DNA of 35,843 nucleotides from Ruminococcus sp. (GCF_024692365.1 NZ_JAILMR010000023.1:1-35843), one strand, 5' to 3'; positions 15,626 through 24,425 are shown, counted from the stretch's first letter. The notes: generated by a model not told the origin, from the letters alone. Numbers and translations: made by a program.

Positions 15626-16180
15626 ATGGGACTTTTTGATAACATAGGTGCGCCCGCACCGCAGAATACACAGCAGAGTTCGGGCAACAAAACAGTAGAT
15701 GTGGTATTCGCTAAACTCCCCGATAATTTTGCGGAGTTCACAGCGCTTCCTCAGGCGGCGATGGATGATCCTTTCAAAACCGCGGCACTGACTGTGCTTG
15801 CTTTGTGTTTCTACCCGCAGGATAAGGACACTTGCATACAGATGCTGAATTTCCTGAAAGGACCTCAGCCACTGTCTACCTATGAACAGCAGTTCCTTGC
15901 AGACAGATTCAGAGATTCTGATTATGTTCCGCGGAGTTATTTTGTGGGGGCTGTACCTGCCAACGACTACAAACCCGCACAGCCTTACACTGTAAAGGTC
16001 AGCGAGAATCCCTATTCCTATCAGGACAGCGGATACGCTAAGCTGTACTTGCAGTCGGGCGGGGCTGACAGTCCTCGTCCCATACAGCTCAGACTGGCAA
16101 AGGACGGCAAGTGGTATCTGTGGGAACAGTTCCTGCTGGCGGGCATACGTCCGCCCGAGTCAACAAACCCCTGGGCGTGA
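15626..16180 (+). CDS. Conserved small protein of unknown function (DUF6935-like)
   Basis: 184 residues. After a short polar N-terminus the body holds AALTVLALCFYPQDKDTCIQ, FLKGPQPLSTYEQQFL and DSDYVPRSYFVGA, ending KWYLWEQFLLAGIRPPES-NPWA. From memory this resembles the clostridial DUF6935 family; I know no function for it. No signal peptide or membrane helix is seen. ATG 15626 is used because GGGAGGT at 15613-15619 is correctly placed; the in-frame ATG at 15611 overlaps that site. It follows the M48 gene by 17 bases and is probably co-transcribed. Confidence 0.8.
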   Translation: MGLFDNIGAPAPQNTQQSSGNKTVDVVFAKLPDNFAEFTALPQAAMDDPFKTAALTVLALCFYPQDKDTCIQMLNFLKGPQPLSTYEQQFLADRFRDSDYVPRSYFVGAVPANDYKPAQPYTVKVSENPYSYQDSGYAKLYLQSGGADSPRPIQLRLAKDGKWYLWEQFLLAGIRPPESTNPWA

Positions 16181-16198
16181 TGTTTTAAAGCAGGATAC

Positions 16199-16230
16199 GG
16201 GCACTTCCATTGGGGGAGGTGCCTGTTTTA
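16199..16230 (+). terminator. Rho-independent terminator after the M48 operon
   Basis: GGGCACTTCC (16199-16208) pairs with GGAGGTGCCT (16215-16224) with wobble pairs, followed by GTTTTA, 19 bases past the stop codon. Confidence 0.75.
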
Positions 16231-16319
16231 AGGTAGATGAACTTATCATCAAAATGGGGGAACGTCCTTGTTCGCGGGGGAGCGGGGACGGAAAAATATT
16301 TCGGTAAGGGGGACGTCGG

Positions 16320-19300
16320 ATGTATTTTTTTGTGCTGGCTTTACAGTATATCAGTATATTTGGTCTGCTGTTTGAGAGCGCATATATATTCAGGAACTGG
16401 AAAAGCAGGATACACGGATATCTGCTGCTGAACTGTGCGGCTACGATGGTCAACAATGCTGGAATGCTGCAGGTAATGCTTTCTGACAATTATGATGAGG
16501 CGATGACCGCGCAGAAGCTTTCGTATGTGGGTACGGTATGGATACCCTTTTCACTGCTGATATTTCTGGTGGAATTATGCGGAGTGAGGACAAAGAAAAA
16601 CACCATGCTGTTTCTGGGGGCATTCCATGCCCTGACCTATGTGGCGGTAATGACCAATGACTGGCATCATCTGTACTACCGCAATCTTGGATTTACAAAG
16701 GAAGGAGTACATCCGCACCTGACCTATGATCAGGGACCGTGGCATCATGTGTACACCATGTTTCTGATAAGCTATATAGTTTACGGTCTGCTGATACTTT
16801 TCATGACGATATATAAGGAGAAGAACAAGAAAAATCTGAAAAGGCTATGGTATATAGCGGCATCGATAGTGGTGGAGGTCATCTGCTACATAATTTATCT
16901 GACGGGAATGACCAATGGATACAATATAACCGTGCTGGGATATTCACTGAGTACGGTGATAATGTACATAGCGATATTCAAGTACGATCTGCTGGACACT
17001 TTGGAACTGACAAGGGAGTACGTTGTGGACAAACTGTCCGAGGGACTTATCGCGGTGGATACCGAGGGCAGGGTCAGGTATTTCAACGAACCTGCGAAAA
17101 CGCTGTATCCTCAGCTGGTGGAAAAGCCCGATGAAACTCTGGATATCATCGAACAGGCGATAGAGGACGAAGATGTTATAACCATTGACGACCGTATATA
17201 CACCCCCTGCATTGAAGAACTGGAATATGAGGGCGAGAATTTCGGAAGCCTTTACAGGCTGATAGATGATACTGAGCATTACAACTATATGGAGCATCTG
17301 CGGGAGCAGAGCCAGCTGGCTGACAAGGCAAACCGCGCAAAATCGGCGTTTCTTGCAAATATGTCCCATGAGATAAGAACGCCTATAAATGCTGTGCTCG
17401 GTATGGACGAGATGATACTGCGCGAAAGCAAGGAACGTCAGATAATAGGGTATGCGGAGGATATCAGGAATGCGGGCAGGACACTGCTTTCGCTGATAAA
17501 CGACATACTGGATTTCTCAAAGGTCGAGCAGGGCAAGATGGAGCTGATACCGACACAGTACGAGCTGGGTTCGGCTATAAACGACCTTGTGAATATGGTA
17601 CGTCCCAGAGCGGATAAAAAGGGTCTGCGGTTCGATGTGAGCGTGGACAGCGGTATACCGCATCTGCTGGTGGGTGATGAGATAAGAGTTAAGCAGTGCG
17701 CACTTAATCTGCTGACCAATGCGGTGAAGTACACCGAAAAGGGCAGTGTGCATTTTGAAGTAGGATATGAGAAAGCAGGCAAGGACAGCATAAAGCTGAG
17801 ATTCACGGTAAGCGACACGGGAATGGGCATAAAGCAGGAGGACATGGACAGGCTGTTTTCGCCCTTTTCGCGAATCGAAGAGGGCAGGAACCGTTCCATT
17901 GAGGGAACGGGGCTGGGTATGAGCATAACAAGACAGCTTCTCGACCTGATGGACAGCAGGCTGGAAGTCAGCAGTGTTTACGGCGAGGGCTCGGTGTTCT
18001 CATTTGAGATAGTGCAGAAAGTCACGAAATGGCAGGCTATCGGGGATTTCTCAAAGAGATTCTCAAGTGTAGGCAAGGGAGTGCATATTTACAGAGAGCT
18101 TTTCCATGCGCCTACGGCGAGAGTGCTTGTGGTTGATGACAATGCCATGAACCTGACGGTGTTCAAGGGTCTGCTCAAAAAGACTATGGTGGGCATAGAT
18201 ACGGCTTCATCGGGTGCCGAAGCTCTGCGACTTGCGGCGCTGAATAACTATGATATCTACTTCATCGACCACATGATGCCCGATATGGACGGCATTGAAA
18301 CTCTGAAAAAGCTCCGTGCCATGGAGGGCAGAGAAAACGCTTTATGCGTGGCACTGACTGCAAACGCGGTATCGGGTGCGCGTGAAACTTACATCGAAGC
18401 GGGGTTCAACGATTATCTTTCAAAGCCCGTTGACGGCGAACGTCTTGAGAAGATGATGGCGTGTATGCTGCCCGAGGAAAAGCTGGAAAAACAGGCTGTA
18501 TCCGAGGGACGCAGGGTCAGCACTGCGCCAAAGATCCTGGTGGTGGACGACGATCAGGTCATCAGGACTACGGCGAAGAATATCCTGGATAATATCTTTG
18601 ATGTTATCACCTGCGGTACAGGTGAGGAAGCGATAGCTCTGACAAAAAGCAAGATGCCCGATGCTGTGCTTCTGGATATCAGCCTTGCGGGAATGAATGG
18701 CTTTGAAGTTCTGGGCAGGCTGAAAGAAGACCCCGAGGTGCGGGATATACCTGTTATTTTCGTGACAGGCGAGGACAGCGCCGAAGCGGAAAGCACAGGA
18801 TTCAAGAACGGCGCGGCAGATTATGTGAAGAAGCCGTTCTCACCCGAAGTGCTGATACAGAGAACGAAACGCGCAGTTGAACTCTATCAGCTGCAATCGG
18901 GACTGAAGAGCGAAGTTGACAGGCAGCAGATGAGGAGCGAAAGGCTCTCGCTGGAGATGATGATGGCTCTGGCGAAAACGGTTGACGCGAAGGATCATTA
19001 TACCAACGGTCACTCGAACCGCGTGGCGATATACTCGGCTGAACTTGCGCGCAGAATGGGCAAGAGCGAAGCTGAACAGCAGCAGATATTCCGCATGGGA
19101 CTTATGCACGATATCGGCAAGATAGGTGTCAGCGAGGATATACTTAACAAGACCTCACGGCTTACTGACGAGGAGTTCATGCAGATAAAGCGGCACACTG
19201 TTATTGGCAGTGAGATACTTTCTTCAATAACCGAAATGCCGGGGCTTGCCACAGGTGCAAGGTCGCATCACGAGAAATACGACGGCAGCGGTTATCCCGA

Positions 19301-19943
19301 CGGACTGAAAGGCAGGGATATCCCCGAAGCGGCGCGTATTATCTGTGCGGCTGACTGCTATGATGCCATGACTTCGACAAGAACGTACTCAAAGCCCATG
19401 GAACAGCAGAAAGTCAGAAACGAGTTCATAAGGTGCAGCGGAACGCAGTTCGACCCTGATGTTGCGGCGGCAATGATACAGATGATAGACGACGATGCCG
19501 ACTACATCATGAACGAGCAGGGATTCACCAACGAGATATGGCAGGGCAGTGCTAAGATAGAAGAACTAGCCGCAGGGGAAAATACTCTGGCGGACAAAGG
19601 CTTTAACGGCATTGAGGGTCTGGACGCGGATATCGGCATCGAGCACTGCGGCGGCGAGGAAAATTACAGGCTGACGCTGGAAGCTTTTGCGGATACGGCT
19701 GAGGACTACGACAAGAGCATAAGGCAATTCGTGGCGGAGGAGGACAGGAACAACGCCATGATAAAGCTGCATTCCCTGAAAGGTGCAGCACGGACGATCG
19801 GTGCTGAGAATCTTGGCGAGATGGCTTATGCAGGCGAGGTGTACTACCGCGGCAATTCGGAGGAAGTTCCCGATATTGAGGGAACACTTGCGGAGTTGGC
19901 GAGGATAACGGAGGCTGTTAAGAAAAGGCTAAGGCAAAAATGA
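16320..19943 (+). CDS. Hybrid sensor kinase fused to two receivers, HD-GYP phosphodiesterase and Hpt
   Basis: 1207 residues. Residues 1-225 form about seven membrane helices of the 7TM histidine-kinase N-terminal type. About 230-310 is PAS-like. The kinase follows: H-box MSHEIRTPINAVLG with His350, N-box with Asn467, then DTGMGI and EGTGLGMSI. Receiver 1 has phospho-acceptor Asp650 (FIDHMMPDMDG) and receiver 2 Asp786 (VLLDISLAGMNG). A HD-GYP domain has His930-Asp931 (MHDIGKIG) and Gly991-Tyr992-Pro993. A C-terminal Hpt domain has His1151 (KLHSLKGAARTIG). The order suggests sensing at the membrane, phosphorelay within one chain and hydrolysis of a cyclic dinucleotide, as in an RpfC-RpfG pair made one protein (inference). 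All key residues are intact. AAGGGGGA precedes ATG 16320. It appears monocistronic. Confidence 0.94.
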   Translation: MYFFVLALQYISIFGLLFESAYIFRNWKSRIHGYLLLNCAATMVNNAGMLQVMLSDNYDEAMTAQKLSYVGTVWIPFSLLIFLVELCGVRTKKNTMLFLGAFHALTYVAVMTNDWHHLYYRNLGFTKEGVHPHLTYDQGPWHHVYTMFLISYIVYGLLILFMTIYKEKNKKNLKRLWYIAASIVVEVICYIIYLTGMTNGYNITVLGYSLSTVIMYIAIFKYDLLDTLELTREYVVDKLSEGLIAVDTEGRVRYFNEPAKTLYPQLVEKPDETLDIIEQAIEDEDVITIDDRIYTPCIEELEYEGENFGSLYRLIDDTEHYNYMEHLREQSQLADKANRAKSAFLANMSHEIRTPINAVLGMDEMILRESKERQIIGYAEDIRNAGRTLLSLINDILDFSKVEQGKMELIPTQYELGSAINDLVNMVRPRADKKGLRFDVSVDSGIPHLLVGDEIRVKQCALNLLTNAVKYTEKGSVHFEVGYEKAGKDSIKLRFTVSDTGMGIKQEDMDRLFSPFSRIEEGRNRSIEGTGLGMSITRQLLDLMDSRLEVSSVYGEGSVFSFEIVQKVTKWQAIGDFSKRFSSVGKGVHIYRELFHAPTARVLVVDDNAMNLTVFKGLLKKTMVGIDTASSGAEALRLAALNNYDIYFIDHMMPDMDGIETLKKLRAMEGRENALCVALTANAVSGARETYIEAGFNDYLSKPVDGERLEKMMACMLPEEKLEKQAVSEGRRVSTAPKILVVDDDQVIRTTAKNILDNIFDVITCGTGEEAIALTKSKMPDAVLLDISLAGMNGFEVLGRLKEDPEVRDIPVIFVTGEDSAEAESTGFKNGAADYVKKPFSPEVLIQRTKRAVELYQLQSGLKSEVDRQQMRSERLSLEMMMALAKTVDAKDHYTNGHSNRVAIYSAELARRMGKSEAEQQQIFRMGLMHDIGKIGVSEDILNKTSRLTDEEFMQIKRHTVIGSEILSSITEMPGLATGARSHHEKYDGSGYPDGLKGRDIPEAARIICAADCYDAMTSTRTYSKPMEQQKVRNEFIRCSGTQFDPDVAAAMIQMIDDDADYIMNEQGFTNEIWQGSAKIEELAAGENTLADKGFNGIEGLDADIGIEHCGGEENYRLTLEAFADTAEDYDKSIRQFVAEEDRNNAMIKLHSLKGAARTIGAENLGEMAYAGEVYYRGNSEEVPDIEGTLAELARITEAVKKRLRQK

Positions 19944-19966
19944 TGGCATCTGGCTGTTGGATGAAC

Positions 19967-20241
19967 TGCCAAGGAAACAAAGCGCGCGGTCAAGCCTCGC
20001 GCTAGCAGGCTTGCGGGAGCGCGAGGGCAGAGCCCTCGCATCAGGGCGCAAAAGTGACGCGGCTATTAATCTATAAAAGCAAGACGATTTACCGACCTGT
20101 CCCAAAAGGCGCGGCAATAATCAGAAAATCGAGCGTATGCAGAACCTATGCATACGCTCTTTCTATGTCCGTATAGTGATTGCCGCGCCGAAATCAACGG
20201 CGGTAGCTCGTTGATTTCTTGACCCGAGGAACGAGGGGCGA
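19967..20241 (+). repeat. Structured intergenic repeat, copy C
   Basis: Starts TGCCAAGGA 24 bases after the hybrid-kinase stop and ends GGGGCGA. Helices: AAGCCT/AGGCTT, then GCGAGGGC-AGA-GCCCTCGC (20021-20039), the long-range GGCGCGGCAAT (20108-20118) with ATTGCCGCGCC (20179-20189), inside it GAGCGTATGCA/TGCATACGCTC (20131-20159) followed by TTTCTAT, and AAATCAACG/CGTTGATTT (20191-20217). Compared with other copies several pairs have switched base identity on both sides. It is the only visible terminator candidate for the kinase gene. Confidence 0.85.
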
Positions 20242-20304
20242 AAAAAGCATACTATCGATAACAGAAAATACCTGATAATCCCAACAACACCAAATCGATC
20301 ACAA

Positions 20305-20344
20305 CATTAAAATGCCCAGAAGCAATTTAAAATGCTTCTGGGCA
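20305..20344 (-). terminator. Rho-independent terminator of the 20351-21337 gene
   Basis: A perfect 12-bp stem (TGCCCAGAAGCA 20313-20324 with 20333-20344), followed on the minus strand by TTTTAATG, six bases past the stop codon. Confidence 0.88.
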
Positions 20345-20350
20345 AAACTT

Positions 20351-21337
20351 TTATACATGATTAAATGCTTCTGTATGTTCGGGTTCCTCTTCTCTGGCTT
20401 TGGCAGCTTCTTCCTGTTCGTGCTTTACGTGGTTTGAGGAAAGCACGGTTATCAGGGCGAAAATCATGAAGCCTGTTGAAAGTGCGAAGGGGAATTGTAT
20501 CAGCGTATGCTGAGGTATAAGGAAAGGCAGCAGTCCTACTGCGCCGCATGGTGCGAAGTAGAATTCGGTCTTTGAAACTGCGACCATCACTGTGAAGCTG
20601 GTGATAGCTGCTGCGAAAGCGAGTGGGAGACCTGCGATCTCGCTGAGAAGTAATCTTGATGAGCAGCCGAGGAATGCGCTCATTGCTATCATTACGGTGG
20701 CTGTCGTGATATTCTTTTTGATGTGCGAAGCAGGCGCTGTCATCTCGGCAAAGGCAACTATCAGCGGCGGTGCGATGAAGAATGGTCTGCCAAGTGCTAT
20801 CGGCAGTATGCACATTACGCTCACGATTATTATCTGTGCCAGACGAAGCCTGATAAGTGGTTTTGTTGGCTCGATGGGAACATAATGGTATTTACTTAGC
20901 ACTCCTGTTTCTTCAAGGATATGCTGGGTCAGAAGTATCAACCCTGTTGTAATGACCACAGACAGCGGATAAGCAAGGGTCTGTGTGAAGTTCATTATCG
21001 GTAGAATGCAGGCAGATATGGCAGGCAGGAAATTCGTCTGCGACATAGTGATGAGTATCATCACCGCTGTAAGCCCGATGGGTATTTTAAAATACATCGA
21101 AAAGGGCACGAACCTGACCACAGCCATGCCAAGCAGTGCTGAGGCTGTTACCGTTAGAAACAGCCGAAGTTTGCTGGTGTTCCATATCTGTACGGGTGCT
21201 GCCAGCATACCGATGGCGATAGCGGCTATCTCGGGAAAGATGATTTCAGGTTTGCCCGTCTTTTCAGATATTGCTACCATCAGTACTGAAATTACTGAGG
21301 ATATCAATATCGGTATTATTTTTTTCTTATCGGTCAT
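20351..21337 (-). CDS. Polytopic membrane protein of unknown function
   Basis: 328 residues with about nine hydrophobic helices and a charged C-terminal tail (HEQEEAAKAREEEPEH). Helices such as IIFPEIAAIAIGMLAAPVQI and PFFIAPPLIVAFAEMTAP contain conserved-looking Pro/Ala-rich segments that recall HPP-type or aromatic-acid-exporter-like proteins, but I cannot assign a family. GAGGTGA precedes the ATG. It is transcribed alone, with its own terminator. A transport role is only suggested by topology. Confidence 0.8.
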   Translation of the reverse strand: MTDKKKIIPILISSVISVLMVAISEKTGKPEIIFPEIAAIAIGMLAAPVQIWNTSKLRLFLTVTASALLGMAVVRFVPFSMYFKIPIGLTAVMILITMSQTNFLPAISACILPIMNFTQTLAYPLSVVITTGLILLTQHILEETGVLSKYHYVPIEPTKPLIRLRLAQIIIVSVMCILPIALGRPFFIAPPLIVAFAEMTAPASHIKKNITTATVMIAMSAFLGCSSRLLLSEIAGLPLAFAAAITSFTVMVAVSKTEFYFAPCGAVGLLPFLIPQHTLIQFPFALSTGFMIFALITVLSSNHVKHEQEEAAKAREEEPEHTEAFNHV

Positions 21338-21516
21338 TTGTTCACCTCATACTATCCCTAATATACGGGATTATAAAAAGTATATCATATTGCGGGGGTT
21401 TTTTAATTAAGATTTTTTGAACTTATTAGCGGATAATTTTTGATAGGTCTTATTTTTGAGGTGTTTTTAGGTCTTCTTTTGTGTGAATTGCAGGATATGT
21501 TGATTATATTAAATAA

Positions 21517-21545
21517 TTGACATTCACATTGATTTATGTTATATT
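21517..21545 (+). promoter_or_regulatory. Strong promoter without an evident gene
   Basis: TTGACA (21517-21522), 17 bases, TATATT (21540-21545) on the plus strand. The 180 bases downstream hold only tiny frames (such as ATG-GAA-CTT-TAC-GCT-GCG-TAA near 21574), and the next gene is on the other strand. A transcript could end at the hairpin at 21687-21718 and would be about 170 bases. Confidence 0.5.
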
Positions 21546-21682
21546 CAAATTAAGGTCAATTAAGTGCCTAAAATGGAACTTTACGCTGCGTAAGACAAAA
21601 AAATCACAGACAGGATATCGCGATAATGAAAAAAATTTAATGTGTAAATATCTGTTATGAAGCGGCGTGATAGTCGGTAAAC

Positions 21683-21718
21683 AAAAATACCGTCTGTACA
21701 AATGCGTACAGACGGTAT
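21683..21718 (-). terminator. Rho-independent terminator of the ABC-F gene
   Basis: A 13-bp stem (ATACCGTCTGTAC 21687-21699 with 21706-21718), followed on the minus strand by TTTTTGTTT, eight bases past the ABC-F stop. The rest of 21338-21682 holds no supported gene besides the plus-strand promoter. Confidence 0.9.
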
Positions 21719-21725
21719 TGACATT

Positions 21726-23342
21726 TTATTCGATAAAGGACTTCATGCCCTGTTCTCTTCTCCACTCAAGGAATTCTTCGTAGGTGCCTGCACGGTCGAT
21801 GCAGCCGTCGGGAGTAATCTCGATGATACGGTTTGCGACGGTCTGAACTATTTCGTGGTCGTGGCTGGCGAAGATAACTACGCCCTTGAAATCACGCAGA
21901 GCATTGTTTACTGCGGTGATGGATTCGAGGTCGAGGTGGTTGGTGGGACGGTCGAGGAGTATAACGTTGGAGCCGAAAAGCATCATTCGGCTGAACATAC
22001 ATCTTACCTTTTCACCACCTGAGAGAACCTCAACGGGCTTGTATATCTCGTCGCCCGAGAACAGCATACGTCCCAGAAATCCGCGGAGGAATGTGTCTGT
22101 TACCTCGGAGGTGGAGTAGGGGCGGAGCCAGTCAACTATGCTTTCGGTGTGGCCGTTGAAATACTCAGAGTTGTCAACGGGGAAGTATGAACGTGAAGTT
22201 GAAACACCCCACTTGATGGTTCCCTCATCGGGCTCGGTTTCCTCAGCGAGTATCTTGAAGAGGGCGGTTATTGCCTGCTCGCTTTCGCCTATAAATGCCA
22301 CCTTATCGGTGCGGGAGAGAGTGAAGCTGACATTGTTGAGAAGCTTTACGCCGTCAACTGTCTTGGAGACATTATTGACTTTCAGTATATCCTTGCCCAG
22401 CTCACGGTCGATGTTGAAGCCGATGAACGGGTATTTTCTCGATGATGCGGGCATTTCCTCAACGGACAGCTTATCCAGAAGTTTACGTCTTGCGGTAGCC
22501 TGACGGGACTTGGACTTGTTAGCGGAGAATCGGTTGATGAACTCCTGGAGTTCCTTGATCTTTTCCTCGGCTTTCTTGTTCTGGTTTTTGATAAGTCTCT
22601 GCATCAGCTGTGAGGACTCGTACCAGAATTCGTAGTTGCCCACGTACATCTTTATCTTGGTGTAGTCGATATCAACTATATGTGTGCAGACATTGTTGAG
22701 GAAGTGTCTGTCATGGCTGACAACGAGTACAGTACCGAAATAATCAGCAAGGAAATCTTCAAGCCAGCGGATAGCATCGATATCCAGATGGTTTGTAGGC
22801 TCGTCCAGCATGATGATATCGGGGTTGCCGAAAAGTGCCTGTGCCAGCAGTACCTTGACCTTTTCATTACCCGAAAGTCCAGCCATCTGCTGATAAAGAA
22901 GATCTTCGGAAAGACCCAGACCCTGTATCAGCTTGGAAGCGTCGGATTCAGCTTCCCAGCCGTTGAGTTCGGCAAATTCGCTTTCCAGCTGACCTGCGCG
23001 GTCGCCGTCTTCTTCGGAAAAATCTTCCTTGGCATAGAGTGCGTCTTTTTCCTGCATGATATCATAAAGGCGCTTGTTGCCCATGATTACGGTATCAAGA
23101 ACGGTGTACTCATCAAATGCGAAATGGTCCTGCTTCAGCACGGAAAGGCGCTCGCCCTTGGTGATGGCTACCTCACCTGTTGTGGGTTCCAGTTCACCGT
23201 TGAGTATGCGCAGGAAAGTAGATTTGCCCGCGCCGTTAGCGCCGATTATGCCGTAGCAGTTGCCGTTTGTGAATTTAAGGTCAACATCCTTAAAAAGCAG
23301 CTGTCCTCCAAAGGACAGGCTGACGTTTGAAACTGTTATCAT
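21726..23342 (-). CDS. ABC-F family ATPase (YkpA/YbiT-like), degenerate second nucleotide site
   Basis: 538 residues with two ABC domains and no membrane region, the soluble ABC-F type that acts at ribosomes. Domain 1 is intact: Walker A GANGAGKST (34-42), signature LSGNE (156-160), Walker B with Asp180-Glu181. The charged linker (about 255-290) follows. In domain 2 the P-loop reads GESEQAIT (352-359) without the usual GKS/T, as I recall for the YkpA subgroup. The signature LSGGEKVRC is normal, but Walker B reads LLDRPTNHLD, with Arg465 in place of the catalytic glutamate. Only one site may hydrolyse ATP. AAGGAG precedes the ATG. It is the last gene of a GNAT / unknown / ABC-F operon. A translation or antibiotic-protection role is inferred from family. 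Confidence 0.92.
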   Translation of the reverse strand: MITVSNVSLSFGGQLLFKDVDLKFTNGNCYGIIGANGAGKSTFLRILNGELEPTTGEVAITKGERLSVLKQDHFAFDEYTVLDTVIMGNKRLYDIMQEKDALYAKEDFSEEDGDRAGQLESEFAELNGWEAESDASKLIQGLGLSEDLLYQQMAGLSGNEKVKVLLAQALFGNPDIIMLDEPTNHLDIDAIRWLEDFLADYFGTVLVVSHDRHFLNNVCTHIVDIDYTKIKMYVGNYEFWYESSQLMQRLIKNQNKKAEEKIKELQEFINRFSANKSKSRQATARRKLLDKLSVEEMPASSRKYPFIGFNIDRELGKDILKVNNVSKTVDGVKLLNNVSFTLSRTDKVAFIGESEQAITALFKILAEETEPDEGTIKWGVSTSRSYFPVDNSEYFNGHTESIVDWLRPYSTSEVTDTFLRGFLGRMLFSGDEIYKPVEVLSGGEKVRCMFSRMMLFGSNVILLDRPTNHLDLESITAVNNALRDFKGVVIFASHDHEIVQTVANRIIEITPDGCIDRAGTYEEFLEWRREQGMKSFIE

Positions 23343-23406
23343 TTTACTTTACTCCTTAACATAATATACTTTACTTACTTTTATAATACAGCGAAATTTC
23401 ACGCTG

Positions 23407-23880
23407 TTATCCTTCGGTCTTTACCTCGTTCCAGCGGTAGGTGATATCCTTTGCTCTGATGAATATCTGACAGTCCATAGTTCGTGGTACTTCCCCTTTC
23501 GGGTACCACAGCACGCAGTCATAGAAGAATTTTTCATAGCCGCTGTATTCATCGAGAAATTCAAGCTGTGCGCCGTTATTCAGCAGTTCGGTGAATTTAT
23601 CCACAGGTATGGAAGTTCTTATCGCCCTGCTTTCCTCGCTGTCCTCATCGGTATCAAGATACTCGAACACATATATGCTGATGTTCCAGTCGGGTTTGTC
23701 GGATGGAGTTGTGAAGCTGACTTCCGACCTGCCTGTGTACTGGTTCAGCATTGTGCCGCCGCAGATATAGTAGCCGTCCTCAAACTCGAAAGTCAGACTA
23801 TGGTCGCCGATGGCAAGTTTGGTGGCAAGGCAGTCATGAAGAGAGAAATGGTTCATATCATTGTCCGAATATTTGTACAT
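23407..23880 (-). CDS. Unknown soluble protein, 157 residues
   Basis: No family recognised. The protein is soluble and rich in acidic and aromatic residues, with features such as HFSLHDCLATKLAIGDHSLT near the start, DGYYICGGTMLNQYTG, and a C-terminus with KDITYRWNEVK. The pattern of beta strands suggests a small beta-rich fold. AGGAGGA lies before ATG 23880. It sits 14 bases after the GNAT stop and is followed by the ABC-F gene, so it is part of that operon. A short hairpin (CAGCG/CGCTG, 23390-23407) covers its stop region but lacks a T-run. Confidence 0.75.
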   Translation of the reverse strand: MYKYSDNDMNHFSLHDCLATKLAIGDHSLTFEFEDGYYICGGTMLNQYTGRSEVSFTTPSDKPDWNISIYVFEYLDTDEDSEESRAIRTSIPVDKFTELLNNGAQLEFLDEYSGYEKFFYDCVLWYPKGEVPRTMDCQIFIRAKDITYRWNEVKTEG

Positions 23881-23894
23881 TTACATTCCTCCTG

Positions 23895-24362
23895 TCATTC
23901 TGTCGGAAGTATCATCTCATGGGGCGTACCCACAAAGCCGAACTTCTCATAGAGAGGTCTGCCCGTATCCGTGGCTTCAAGAGAGATGAAATCAACACCC
24001 TTTGATTTAGCGTCCTCAACAAGCAGGGACAGAGTTTTATAGGCTATGCCCTGTCTGCGGTATCTGGGGTCGGTATACATATTCATGATATAGGCTTTTC
24101 TGCCTGTGGGGACATCGCAGGTGGGCATTACCCTGTAATAGCTTACTCCTCCTGCGGCGATGATATCATCACCGTCATAAACAAGATAGGCTGTGTGGGT
24201 GCCGTCTGCAAGGGACTGTTTGTAATAATCCCGGGACTGCTGTTCTATCAGTGACATATCAGTATCCTCGGGAAGTTTGTTCGCCGCTATCAGAACTTTT
24301 ATCCTTGATGAAACAAGCATATCAAGATCAGAAAGGTCAGCGCGTTTGAATTCTATCGCCAC
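23895..24362 (-). CDS. GNAT-family N-acetyltransferase
   Basis: 155 residues of a GNAT fold that transfers acetyl from acetyl-CoA. Motif A is MNMYTDPRYRRQGIAYKTL with the pyrophosphate-binding RRQGIA; the region LEATDTGRPLYEKFGFVGTP is motif B. The substrate is unknown. I chose GTG 24362 (VAIEFKRADL) because GGAGGT lies eight bases upstream, and the longer ATG at 24380 overlaps that site. It leads the operon transcribed from the promoter at 24397-24425. Confidence 0.88.
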   Translation of the reverse strand: MAIEFKRADLSDLDMLVSSRIKVLIAANKLPEDTDMSLIEQQSRDYYKQSLADGTHTAYLVYDGDDIIAAGGVSYYRVMPTCDVPTGRKAYIMNMYTDPRYRRQGIAYKTLSLLVEDAKSKGVDFISLEATDTGRPLYEKFGFVGTPHEMILPTE

Positions 24363-24396
24363 AGGCACACACCTCCGCATTATATGATACTTTAAA

Positions 24397-24425
24397 ATTA
24401 TAACATTTTACGTAAGCTTTGTAAA
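24397..24425 (-). promoter_or_regulatory. Promoter of the GNAT / unknown / ABC-F operon
   Basis: On the minus strand TTTACA (24420-24425), 17 bases, TATAAT (24397-24402) with an extended -10 TGT. It lies about 35 bases before the GTG start. Confidence 0.85.
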
